From positions 3,396,001 to 3,460,000 of the forward strand of contig NZ_LR743507.1 of assembly GCF_902712855.1 (NCBI RefSeq): DNA of 64,000 bases, read 5' to 3'. The position numbers and the translations under genes are program-made. This document shows positions 1 to 7,657 of this stretch, piece after piece; position 1 is the first letter of the stretch, and each line of letters opens with the position of its first letter. Below the pieces are notes generated by a model. It saw nothing but the letters and a program-made list of their open reading frames with translations. It searched no databases and was not told the DNA's origin. The DNA is from Variovorax paradoxus. GTDB taxonomy: Bacteria; Pseudomonadota; Gammaproteobacteria; Burkholderiales; Burkholderiaceae_C.

Positions 1-1
1 G

Positions 2-373
2 GACATGCTGTGCAGCGCCTCGCGCGCCGGCGGCGGCAACCGCTGGCTGGCGTTCAACGCCGGCGAAGGCGCGCAGCGCTTCGCCCTCAAGTCGGCCCCC
101 TGCCAGAACCTGATGGCCGGCGAATACATGGAACCGCCGGAGCACCTGTCGAAGGGGCAGTCGGAACTGGTGCTGCATGTGCTGACCCCGCTCGCCGCCT
201 CATGGGGCAGCCCGACACCGGCGCGCTGGTCGGCCTCGCAGCTGCGCACCTGGATCTCCGACACGGCCAGCGCCCGTGGCCTCTTCACGCTGGACATGCC
301 CATCGATGCCGCAGGCCGCTTCGTTCCCGCGCACGTCGCGCTGGTGAAGAGCGTCACCTCGCGCAAGCCCTGA
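2..373 (+). CDS. C-terminal part of an unrecognised protein (5' end outside window)
   Basis: The reading frame is open from the first base and ends in TGA at 371-373. About 123 residues are visible, with no catalytic motif I can name. The last 40 residues (a Phe-x-Leu-Asp-Met-Pro-Ile-Asp strand, then Gly-Arg-Phe and Pro-Ala-His) faintly resemble the end of the beta-sandwich domain of fucosidase-like glycoside hydrolases, but this is only an impression. It lies 48 bases upstream of the next gene on the same strand, so it is probably part of the exopolysaccharide cluster that follows. An internal ATG at position 5 is unlikely to be the true start. Confidence 0.6.
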   Translation, partial: DMLCSASRAGGGNRWLAFNAGEGAQRFALKSAPCQNLMAGEYMEPPEHLSKGQSELVLHVLTPLAASWGSPTPARWSASQLRTWISDTASARGLFTLDMPIDAAGRFVPAHVALVKSVTSRKP

Positions 374-421
374 CCGGCCCCGCCCCGCGCCGTCATGTTT
401 TCCCAACCTCAACCCAACGTC

Positions 422-1357
422 ATGAACCCCACCCTGCCCTTCATCGTCGTGGAAGACCGCCAGAACAAGACGCTCGCCGCGTGCCGCGAATCGGCAGCGC
501 GGGCGGGCGAGCCGCTCCTCGTGCTCGCCGAGACCGACGCCGGCCCGGCTTACGAGCGCTTCTGCCGCTCGTACGTGCACCTGTCGAGCAACACGCCGGA
601 GTTCGAGAAGATCTGCTTCCGGCGTTACTTTCTCCTCGCGCAGTTTCTGGAATCCAACCCGGATGTCGGCGCTTTCGTGCTGATCGACAGCGACGTGCTG
701 CTGTTCGACGGTGTCGGCGGGCATGTCGCCCGGCTCGTGGGCAAGTCCGATTTCTCGGGCTCCAGCATGCAGAGCGCGGACGGCTGGAACCCCTGCCAGA
801 TCTCGCCGCACGTGAGCTACTGGACCGCCAACGGTCTGCGGCGCTTCGTGGCCTACGTGCTCGACAGCTACGCCACGCCCTCGGGCCGCCGCAAGCTGCG
901 CGAGATCGCGGCGCGCTTCGCCGCGCGCGGGGTGCGCGGCGGCGTTTCGGACATGACGCTGCTCTATCTCTGGGCGCGCGCCACCGGCAACGACGCCCCG
1001 ATCAACCGCGTGCACGAGGGCATGGTCATCGACCACAACATCAACGGCACGCACAACCACCAGCTGCGCGAGTTCAAGGTGCTCGGCGGCGCCAAGCGCG
1101 TCACCTTCGGCGAAGGCAAGGCCTGGCTCAGCAACACCGCCGACAGCGGCCTGACCCGCGTGGTGGCGCTGCACTTCCAGGGCAGCGCCAAGATGGCCAT
1201 GCCCTACGCGCTGCACGGCCACATGCGCACCGTGGCGGCCGTGACCTATGCCATGCAGATGGCGCGCACGGCCAAGAACCGGGCGTTCCGCGCCGGCAAC
1301 CTGCTGCGCCGCCTGTTCGATGCGCGCCGCGTTCCGCACGCGTCGGCAAGCAAGTAG
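422..1357 (+). CDS. Putative GT-A-like glycosyltransferase of the exopolysaccharide cluster
   Basis: A 311-residue soluble protein. It has an Asp-Ser-Asp triad at residues 89-91 preceded by a hydrophobic strand (VLI) and followed by VLLF. This is the layout of the metal-binding DxD motif of GT-A fold glycosyltransferases. An Asn/His-rich stretch (DHNINGTHNH) follows the middle of the protein and could be part of the active site. There is no signal peptide or membrane segment. An upstream in-frame ATG at 395 would add nine residues; neither start has a good ribosome-binding site, and 422 is chosen because the conserved-looking strand begins directly after it. Followed by a flippase and a WcaI-type transferase, which fits polysaccharide assembly. 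The sugar donor cannot be inferred. Confidence 0.65.
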   Translation: MNPTLPFIVVEDRQNKTLAACRESAARAGEPLLVLAETDAGPAYERFCRSYVHLSSNTPEFEKICFRRYFLLAQFLESNPDVGAFVLIDSDVLLFDGVGGHVARLVGKSDFSGSSMQSADGWNPCQISPHVSYWTANGLRRFVAYVLDSYATPSGRRKLREIAARFAARGVRGGVSDMTLLYLWARATGNDAPINRVHEGMVIDHNINGTHNHQLREFKVLGGAKRVTFGEGKAWLSNTADSGLTRVVALHFQGSAKMAMPYALHGHMRTVAAVTYAMQMARTAKNRAFRAGNLLRRLFDARRVPHASASK

Positions 1358-1404
1358 GCAGCCCGGCAAGCGCAACACGCAACCACACCACAGCGGCCGA
1401 TGCC

Positions 1405-2676
1405 ATGAAACCCTCCAGCCCATCCCTCACGCTGCCCGGCGCGCGCATCGCCTGGCTCTCGGGCCTGGGTGCGCTCGCGTCGCGGCTGTACGTGTACCTG
1501 TCGGGTTTCCTGGCCATCTTCCTGATGGCGGCGGCCATTTCGCCGGCCCGCTTCGGCGAGTACTCCATCTACCAGTCGGTGCTGGAGGTGGCGCTGGTGC
1601 TCGGCACGCTGGGCAGCTCGCTGCTGTTCTCGCGCAACGCCGCGCCCGCGCAACCGGGCACGGCACCGCGCGTGACGCGCGGCGACGTGGTGCGCACGCT
1701 GGCCATCGGGCTGCCGCTGGCCACGGTGCTGGTCACCGTGATCCTTGCGATCCAGCGCATGCCGGTGGGCGACGCGCCCTTCGTGCTGCTGGTTGCCACG
1801 CTCGCGGTGTTCGCCTTCAACAGCCTGCGCCTGTCGTTCAGCCGCGGCCTTGGCCATGCGGGGCTGCTCAACCTCGAGGCCGGCGTGCGCTCGACCATCC
1901 TGGTCGCCGGCGTGGGCATCTGCGCCGCGCTGCACTTCGACCTGGGCGTGGCGCACCTGCTGCTCATCAACCTGTTCGCGGTGGTGGTGGTCTGCGCCGC
2001 CATCGGCCTGCCGGGCAACGGCGCGGCACCGCCGCCCGGACGGCATGCGCTCAGCCTCGTCTCGCAGGCCAGCGCGACCGTGTATTCGCTGCTCACCTTC
2101 CTGCTGCGCAAGTCCGACCTGCTGATCGTCGCGTACTTCATGCCGCTGAGCTATGTGGGCGCCTTCAAGCTGGCCTTCCTCCTGGCGGAGGCGCCATCGC
2201 AGTTCGTGCAGGCCTACCTCGTCACCAAGACGCCCGCCATGCTGGAGACCAGCCCGGAGAACTTCACCGCAGCAAAGCTGCGGCTCGCGCGGCATTCGTT
2301 CCTGCTGGGGTGCGGGCTCTTCGTGGGGCTGGCGGTCGTCATCTCGGTGGCCGCGCCGCTGCTCAAGCTCGGCAACGAGGCTCGCGCCATCTTCCTGTGC
2401 ATTGCGCCCTACTTCCTGCTGCGCACCTACACGATCCACCACGAGATGGTGCTGTCGCTGAAGACGTCGATGGGGTCGCTCGGCCGCTGGGCCCTGCTGG
2501 AGGTGGCGCTGCGCCTCGCGTCCTACGCGGCGGTGGTGGCCGTCTTTCCGGACAAGCCGCACTACGTCTTCTTCATTGCCTGCGTGTCCGACCTCGCGCT
2601 GTACGAGACGCGCATGCGGCTGCAGTTCGGTTTCTTCCCCATCGTGCGCCTGCTCGCGCGCCGGAGCGCGCCATGA
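1405..2676 (+). CDS. Polysaccharide flippase, Wzx/MOP-type membrane protein
   Basis: A 423-residue, strongly hydrophobic protein with about a dozen predicted membrane segments spread over its whole length, as in oligosaccharide flippases of the MOP superfamily. It begins with a short charged N-terminus and a segment around residues 15-45 (LSGLGALASRLYVYLSGFLA). The family moves undecaprenyl-linked repeat units to the periplasmic face of the inner membrane. It is slightly short for a Wzx protein. Its stop codon overlaps the start of the next gene (ATGA at 2673-2676), so the two are translationally coupled. Assignment rests on topology and neighbours rather than a diagnostic motif. Confidence 0.7.
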   Translation: MKPSSPSLTLPGARIAWLSGLGALASRLYVYLSGFLAIFLMAAAISPARFGEYSIYQSVLEVALVLGTLGSSLLFSRNAAPAQPGTAPRVTRGDVVRTLAIGLPLATVLVTVILAIQRMPVGDAPFVLLVATLAVFAFNSLRLSFSRGLGHAGLLNLEAGVRSTILVAGVGICAALHFDLGVAHLLLINLFAVVVVCAAIGLPGNGAAPPPGRHALSLVSQASATVYSLLTFLLRKSDLLIVAYFMPLSYVGAFKLAFLLAEAPSQFVQAYLVTKTPAMLETSPENFTAAKLRLARHSFLLGCGLFVGLAVVISVAAPLLKLGNEARAIFLCIAPYFLLRTYTIHHEMVLSLKTSMGSLGRWALLEVALRLASYAAVVAVFPDKPHYVFFIACVSDLALYETRMRLQFGFFPIVRLLARRSAP

Positions 2677-3920
2677 AGATCCTCGTGTACTCGATGAACT
2701 TCATGCCCGAGCTCGCAGGCATCGGCAAGTACTCGGGCGAGATGGCCGAGTGGCTGCATGCACGCGGGCACGAGGTGCGTGTGATCGCGTCGCCGCCCTT
2801 CTTTCCGCAGTGGTCGGTGTTCGAAGGCCATTCGGCCCGGGCCTGGCGCACGAGCAACTGGAACGGCATCAGGATCTTCCGCTGCCCGACCTGGATCCCC
2901 GCCAGGCCGCGCGCCCTGGGACGCATCGCGCACCTGCTGTCGTTCACGCTGTCGAGCATCCCGGTGCTGCTGGCGCAGGTGCGCTGGAAGCCGGACGTGG
3001 TGTTCGTGGTCGAGCCGCCGGTGTCCTGCGCGCCGGCCGCGCTGTGCTTCTCGAAGCTGCTGGGCATCCGCTCCTGGCTGCACATCCAGGACTACGAGGT
3101 CGATGCCGCCTTCGACCTAGGCTGGCTGCGCGGCGAGCGCGTGCGCCGCTTCGCGCAGGTCGCCGAGCGCTGGCTGATGCGCCGCTTCGACCGCGTCTCG
3201 AGCATCTCCTCGACCATGTGCGCCAGGGCCCGCGAAAAAGGCGTGGACGAGCAGCGGCTGGTGATGTTCCCGAACTGGGTCGACATCCAGGCGATCCAGC
3301 CGGTCGTGCGCCCGCACATGGGCGAAGCGGTGCCGACGCAAGGCTACCGTGCCGAGCTGAACATCCCCGCCAAGGCGGTGGTGGTGCTCTACGCCGGCAG
3401 CCTCGGCAGCAAGCAGGGCATCGAGCTGCTGGCCGAGGCGGCAGGCCTGCTGGTGTGCTCGCACGACATCCACTTCGTGTTCTGCGGCAACGGACCGAGC
3501 CGCGCATCGCTGATGGACGCCTGTGCAGGGCTGCCCAACGCCCACTTCCTCGACCTGCAGCCGGCCGAGAGGCTCAGCGAGCTGCTGGGCATGGCCGACA
3601 TCCACGTGCTGCCCCAGCGCGCCGATGCCGCCGACCTCGTCATGCCGTCGAAGCTCGGCGGCATGTTCGCCAGCGGCCGCTCGGTGATCGTCACCGCGCA
3701 TGCCGCCACCGCCCTCGGCGAGGCCGTGCAGGGACGCGGCGTGGTGGTCGAGCCCGGCGACGCGGCCGCATTGGCAGACGCCATCGAGCAGCTCTCGATG
3801 TCGCCGTCGACACGCGAGCTGCTGGGTGCGGCCGGCCGGCGCTTCGCCGAGGCCGAGCTGGACCGCAACGTCATCCTGCAGCGCCTCGAAGAGGAACTGC
3901 AGCGCTGCATCGCCCGCTGA
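2673..3920 (+). CDS. WcaI-type glycosyltransferase (GT4 family)
   Basis: A 415-residue cytosolic transferase with the two-domain GT-B layout. The N-terminus (KILVYSMNFMPELAGIGKYS) is the typical opening of WcaI-like colanic acid/EPS glycosyltransferases, including the glycine loop GIGKYSGEMA. The C-terminal domain carries VLYAGSLGSKQGIELL and the nucleotide-sugar end motif PSKLGGMFASG. It would transfer a sugar from an NDP-sugar to a lipid-linked intermediate. The ATG overlaps the flippase stop by 4 bases. The donor sugar is not predictable; fucose is the donor suggested for the E. coli namesake. Confidence 0.85.
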   Translation: MKILVYSMNFMPELAGIGKYSGEMAEWLHARGHEVRVIASPPFFPQWSVFEGHSARAWRTSNWNGIRIFRCPTWIPARPRALGRIAHLLSFTLSSIPVLLAQVRWKPDVVFVVEPPVSCAPAALCFSKLLGIRSWLHIQDYEVDAAFDLGWLRGERVRRFAQVAERWLMRRFDRVSSISSTMCARAREKGVDEQRLVMFPNWVDIQAIQPVVRPHMGEAVPTQGYRAELNIPAKAVVVLYAGSLGSKQGIELLAEAAGLLVCSHDIHFVFCGNGPSRASLMDACAGLPNAHFLDLQPAERLSELLGMADIHVLPQRADAADLVMPSKLGGMFASGRSVIVTAHAATALGEAVQGRGVVVEPGDAAALADAIEQLSMSPSTRELLGAAGRRFAEAELDRNVILQRLEEELQRCIAR

Positions 3921-3944
3921 CCGGGGCAGTTCACGGAGCCGCAC

Positions 3945-5111
3945 ATGAAGCCGAACGCCAGAACGACCGCCCCGCCCCCACTCCGGCCCCGCGTGCTCGT
4001 GACGGGCGGCGCGGGATTCATCGGCAGCCACACCTGCGTGGCGCTCATCGAGGCGGGCTACCTGCCGGTCGTGCTCGACTCGCTCGTCAACAGCGATGCG
4101 CGCTCGCTGCACCGGGTGGCGTGCATCACGGGCGTGGAGCCGGTCCTGGTGCGCGGCGACGTGCGCGACGCGGCGGTGCTCGACCGCGTCTTCGCCGAGC
4201 ACGCGATCGGCGCCGTCGTGCACCTGGCGGGCCTGAAGGCGGTCGGCGAATCGGTGGCCGACCCGGTGAGCTACTACGACGTCAACCTTGCCGGCACGCT
4301 GGCACTGGTCAAGGCGATGGCACGCGCCGGCGTGCGCACGCTGGTGTTCTCGTCGTCGGCCACGGTCTATGGCGACGCGCAGCTTTCCCCCATTCCAGAG
4401 ACCGCGCCTTGCGCTGCCGTCAATCCGTACGGCCGCACCAAGTCGATGGTCGAGACCGTCCTGTGCGACCTGGCCCACGCCGACCCGCGCTGGGGCATCG
4501 CCTGCCTGCGCTACTTCAATCCGGTGGGCGCGCACGAGAGCGGCCTGCTCGGCGAGCGCCCGCACGGCCCGCCCAACAACCTGATGCCGTACATCTCGCA
4601 GGTGGCCGTGGGCGAACGCGCCTACCTCGTGGTGCACGGCACCGACTACGACACCGTCGACGGCACCGGCGTGCGCGACTACGTGCATGTGATGGACGTG
4701 GCCGAAGGCCACGTCGCCGCGCTGCGCCATGCCGCGCACAGCCCCGGCATCCTGATGAGCAACCTGGGCACCGGGCGCGGCGCGTCGGTACTGGAGGTGA
4801 TCGCCGCCTTCGAGCGTGCGAGCGGCCGCCGCATCGCGGTGCGCACGGGTCCGCGCCGCCCCGGCGATGTGCCCGCCTATTGGGCCGATGCCCGGGGAGC
4901 ATGCGACGTGCTCGGCTGGCGCGCGCGTCGCGACCTCGACCAGATGTGCGCCGACAGCTGGCGCTGGCAATCGACGAACCCGCACGGCTTCGACGACCCG
5001 GTGCCGCCGCACCTCGACCCCGCATGGTCGCCCGAGGCGGGGGTGCTTCCGGTCTTCGCCGCGGACAAGCCGCGTTTTCATACCTCCAACCTGGGACACA
5101 CCAATGGCTGA
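3945..5111 (+). CDS. galE: UDP-glucose 4-epimerase
   Basis: A 388-residue extended short-chain dehydrogenase. The NAD-binding Rossmann motif GGAGFIG is at residues 21-27, the strand with SSSATVYG carries the catalytic Ser/Thr, and the YxxxK pair is Tyr162/Lys166 (YGRTK). It interconverts UDP-glucose and UDP-galactose, feeding the polysaccharide cluster. The protein is about 45 residues longer than E. coli GalE, through a 15-residue N-terminal tail and a longer C-terminus. A gap of 24 bases separates it from the upstream transferase, and its last 8 bases overlap the start of the response regulator gene, so it is in the same operon. Confidence 0.9.
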   Translation: MKPNARTTAPPPLRPRVLVTGGAGFIGSHTCVALIEAGYLPVVLDSLVNSDARSLHRVACITGVEPVLVRGDVRDAAVLDRVFAEHAIGAVVHLAGLKAVGESVADPVSYYDVNLAGTLALVKAMARAGVRTLVFSSSATVYGDAQLSPIPETAPCAAVNPYGRTKSMVETVLCDLAHADPRWGIACLRYFNPVGAHESGLLGERPHGPPNNLMPYISQVAVGERAYLVVHGTDYDTVDGTGVRDYVHVMDVAEGHVAALRHAAHSPGILMSNLGTGRGASVLEVIAAFERASGRRIAVRTGPRRPGDVPAYWADARGACDVLGWRARRDLDQMCADSWRWQSTNPHGFDDPVPPHLDPAWSPEAGVLPVFAADKPRFHTSNLGHTNG

Positions 5112-5880
5112 CAACGCTACCCGTTCCTTCGGCGAGCAGGCCGACAGCCGCTCCGGCTATCCGCCGGGCATCCTGCCGCCGACCGCGCCCCTGTGGCCGG
5201 GCTTCCTGACCGGGCAGGAAGACGCACCCGTTCGCGTGCTGCTGGTGGACGACGACGAGTTCATGCGCCGCGTGATCGCGCAGGAGCTGCTGTCGGACCT
5301 GCGCATCCAGCTCGAAGGCCAGGCCGGCAGCCTGCGCGACGGGCGACGGCTGATCGCCACGCAGCCCTTCGACGTGCTCATGGTCGACCTGCGCCTGGGC
5401 GACGGCAACGGCTTCGACCTGATCCGCGAGGCGCGCAAGCTGCATCCCGCCGGCGAGATCGTGGTCATCACCGCGCTGGAGGACGAGGCCCACGTGCTGC
5501 AGGCCTTCGAGCTCGGCGCCACCGGCTACCTGCTGAAGGACGCCTGGCTGCAGAGCTTCGCGCAGGCGGTGCTGCAGGTGGTCAACGGCGGTGCGGCCAT
5601 CACGCCGCGTCTTGCGCGGCGGCTGCTGGCGCGCCTGAGCCACCGCCCCGCCGGCGCACCGCCCTCGGCGGAGCCGCCGCAGCGCGAGGCCACGCTGACG
5701 GCGCGCGAATGCGAAATCCTGCGCTGCGTGGCGCGCGGCCATGTCACCGAGGAGATCGGCGTGAAGCTGGGCATCTCGGGGCAGACCGTCAATGCCCACA
5801 TCAAGAACATCTACAAGAAATTGCACGTGCACTCGCGCGCGCAGGCCGTGAGCTACGCGGCGTATTCGGGCCTCATCTGA
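5104..5880 (+). CDS. LuxR/NarL-type response regulator embedded in the EPS operon
   Basis: A 258-residue two-domain protein. The receiver domain (residues about 38-155) has the acidic pair after VLLVDDDE, the phosphoacceptor Asp95 in MVDLRLGDGNGF and the Lys of YLLKD. A Pro/Ala-rich linker leads to a NarL/LuxR helix-turn-helix (about 197-245: LTARECEILRCVARG then GQTVNAHIKNIYKKL). An unconserved tail of about 37 residues precedes the receiver. The ATG is inside the end of galE (8-base overlap). No histidine kinase gene is visible in the window, so the partner is elsewhere. Its position between galE and manC suggests that it controls this polysaccharide cluster, which is an inference. Confidence 0.88.
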   Translation: MADNATRSFGEQADSRSGYPPGILPPTAPLWPGFLTGQEDAPVRVLLVDDDEFMRRVIAQELLSDLRIQLEGQAGSLRDGRRLIATQPFDVLMVDLRLGDGNGFDLIREARKLHPAGEIVVITALEDEAHVLQAFELGATGYLLKDAWLQSFAQAVLQVVNGGAAITPRLARRLLARLSHRPAGAPPSAEPPQREATLTARECEILRCVARGHVTEEIGVKLGISGQTVNAHIKNIYKKLHVHSRAQAVSYAAYSGLI

Positions 5881-5944
5881 GCCGCCCCGCGACCCGACCG
5901 CAAGACAGCGCCCAGCGCTCCCTCCGAACACCCATCAGACCATC

Positions 5945-7450
5945 ATGAACACCACTCCCATCCATCCCGTGGTTCTCTGCGGCGGCAGCGGCACCCGCCT
6001 GTGGCCGCTTTCGCGCAAGGCGCTTCCCAAGCAGTTTGCGCCGCTGATCGGTGGCAAGAGCCTGCTGCATCTCACGCTCGAGCGGCTGTCGGTGCTGAAC
6101 CGCGACATCACCTGCATCGCGTCGGAAGAGCACCGCTTCCTGGTGAAGGAAACGGCGGACGCCGCTCGCACCGGCGGTCGCCAGGTGCTCGAGCCGGTCG
6201 CGCGCAACACCGCCGCGGCCATGGCCTGCGCAGCCCTGCTGGCCGCGCCCGACGACCTGCTGTTGTTCGCGCCGTCGGACCACCACATTCCCGATGCGGC
6301 GCTGTTCGAACGCACGGTGCGCGCCGGCGTGGCCGCCGCACAGGCCGGCAAGATTGTCACCTTCGGCGTGGTGCCGAGCTTTCCGAGCACGGCTTACGGC
6401 TACATCGAGGCCGGAGAGGCGTCGGACGACGGCCACAGCCAGGCCGTGGTGCGCTTCGTCGAGAAGCCCAATGCCGAGGTGGCCCGCACGCTGCTTCTGC
6501 ATGGCGGCTACAGCTGGAACGCCGGCATCTTCCTGGTGCGCGCGCGCACGCTCATCGCGGCACTGCGCGGACATGCGCCGGACATTCTGCTGGCCTGCGA
6601 GCGCGCCACCGCCGCGGCCTCGACCGACGGCAGCTTCCTGCGGCTGGACCGCAAGGCCTTCGAGGCCTGCCGCAGCGACAGCGTCGACTACGCCGTGCTC
6701 GAGAAGCACAAGGACATCGCGGTGGTGAAGTTCGAGGGCATATGGAGCGACGTCGGCAGCTGGAACGCCGTGGCCACCCTGCATCCCGCGGACGACGCCG
6801 GCAACCGCCTGAGCGGCAAGGCGAGCGCGCTCAACGCACGCAACACCTTCATCCATGCGCCGCACCGGCAGGTGGTGGCGCTGGGCACCGAGGGCCTGAT
6901 CATCGTGGACACGCCCGACGCCGTGCTGGTGGCCGGCGCCGGCTACGCAGAGCAGGTGGCCGACGTGGTGCGCAAGCTCTCGCTGCAGGGCTGCGCCGAG
7001 GCCACCGAACACCGGCGCGTGGTGCGGCCCTGGGGCGCCTACGACAGCGTGGACAACGGCGAGCGCTTCCAGGTCAAGCGCCTTACCGTCAAGCCCGGCG
7101 CCAAGCTATCGCTGCAGATGCACCACCATCGCGCCGAGCACTGGATCGTGGTCAAGGGCATCGCCAAGGCGACCTGCGACGGTGTGGACACTCTCGTGCG
7201 CGAGAACGAGTCCATCTATCTCCCCTCGGGCGCCATCCACCGTCTGGAGAATCCGGGCAAGACCGACCTCGAGGTGATCGAGGTGCAGACCGGCAGCTAC
7301 CTGGGCGAGGACGACATCGTCCGCTTCGACGACACCTACGGCCGGTGCGCGCCGGTGGCGCCCGCCTCGGCCGACGGCGTGGCGCCGCCGGTGGCGACCT
7401 CCGCGGGATCGGGCTCGACCGCGGTGCTGCATGCGCGCGTAAAGCACTAG
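5945..7450 (+). CDS. manC: Mannose-1-phosphate guanylyltransferase / mannose-6-phosphate isomerase, bifunctional
   Basis: A 501-residue protein. The N-terminal nucleotidyltransferase domain has the signature LCGGSGTRLWPLSRKALPKQ close to the start, and the second half of that domain includes VRFVEKPN and FEGIWSDVGSW. The C-terminal 130 residues form a cupin (type II PMI domain) with the metal-binding cluster LSLQMHHHRAEHW around residue 385. It makes GDP-mannose for the exopolysaccharide. A C-terminal tail of about 35 Ala/Pro-rich residues is longer than usual. There are 64 bases after the response regulator, so the gene is either the last of the operon or has its own promoter. Confidence 0.92.
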   Translation: MNTTPIHPVVLCGGSGTRLWPLSRKALPKQFAPLIGGKSLLHLTLERLSVLNRDITCIASEEHRFLVKETADAARTGGRQVLEPVARNTAAAMACAALLAAPDDLLLFAPSDHHIPDAALFERTVRAGVAAAQAGKIVTFGVVPSFPSTAYGYIEAGEASDDGHSQAVVRFVEKPNAEVARTLLLHGGYSWNAGIFLVRARTLIAALRGHAPDILLACERATAAASTDGSFLRLDRKAFEACRSDSVDYAVLEKHKDIAVVKFEGIWSDVGSWNAVATLHPADDAGNRLSGKASALNARNTFIHAPHRQVVALGTEGLIIVDTPDAVLVAGAGYAEQVADVVRKLSLQGCAEATEHRRVVRPWGAYDSVDNGERFQVKRLTVKPGAKLSLQMHHHRAEHWIVVKGIAKATCDGVDTLVRENESIYLPSGAIHRLENPGKTDLEVIEVQTGSYLGEDDIVRFDDTYGRCAPVAPASADGVAPPVATSAGSGSTAVLHARVKH

Positions 7451-7657
7451 CGAAACCCACGAGGCGCCGCGGTCCGCGCCAGGCCCGTTGACAGCGCGCC
7501 CCCGGGGGGAAATGGCCGCCCGCCGTGGCCAGCGGCAGCCGTTGCCCGGATACTCGGGGGTTTCCCTTTGCCCCCTCATGCACCCACTCGCCTTCGTCCT
7601 GCATCCGCCGCGCAGCTTCGCGCGCGCGGGCTGACGGCAGCCCGAGCCGCACAGACC

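Noticed and set aside
3117..5114. Long minus-strand frame opposite the WcaI-type gene and galE
   Set aside because: Antisense to two clear enzymes and without any domain pattern.
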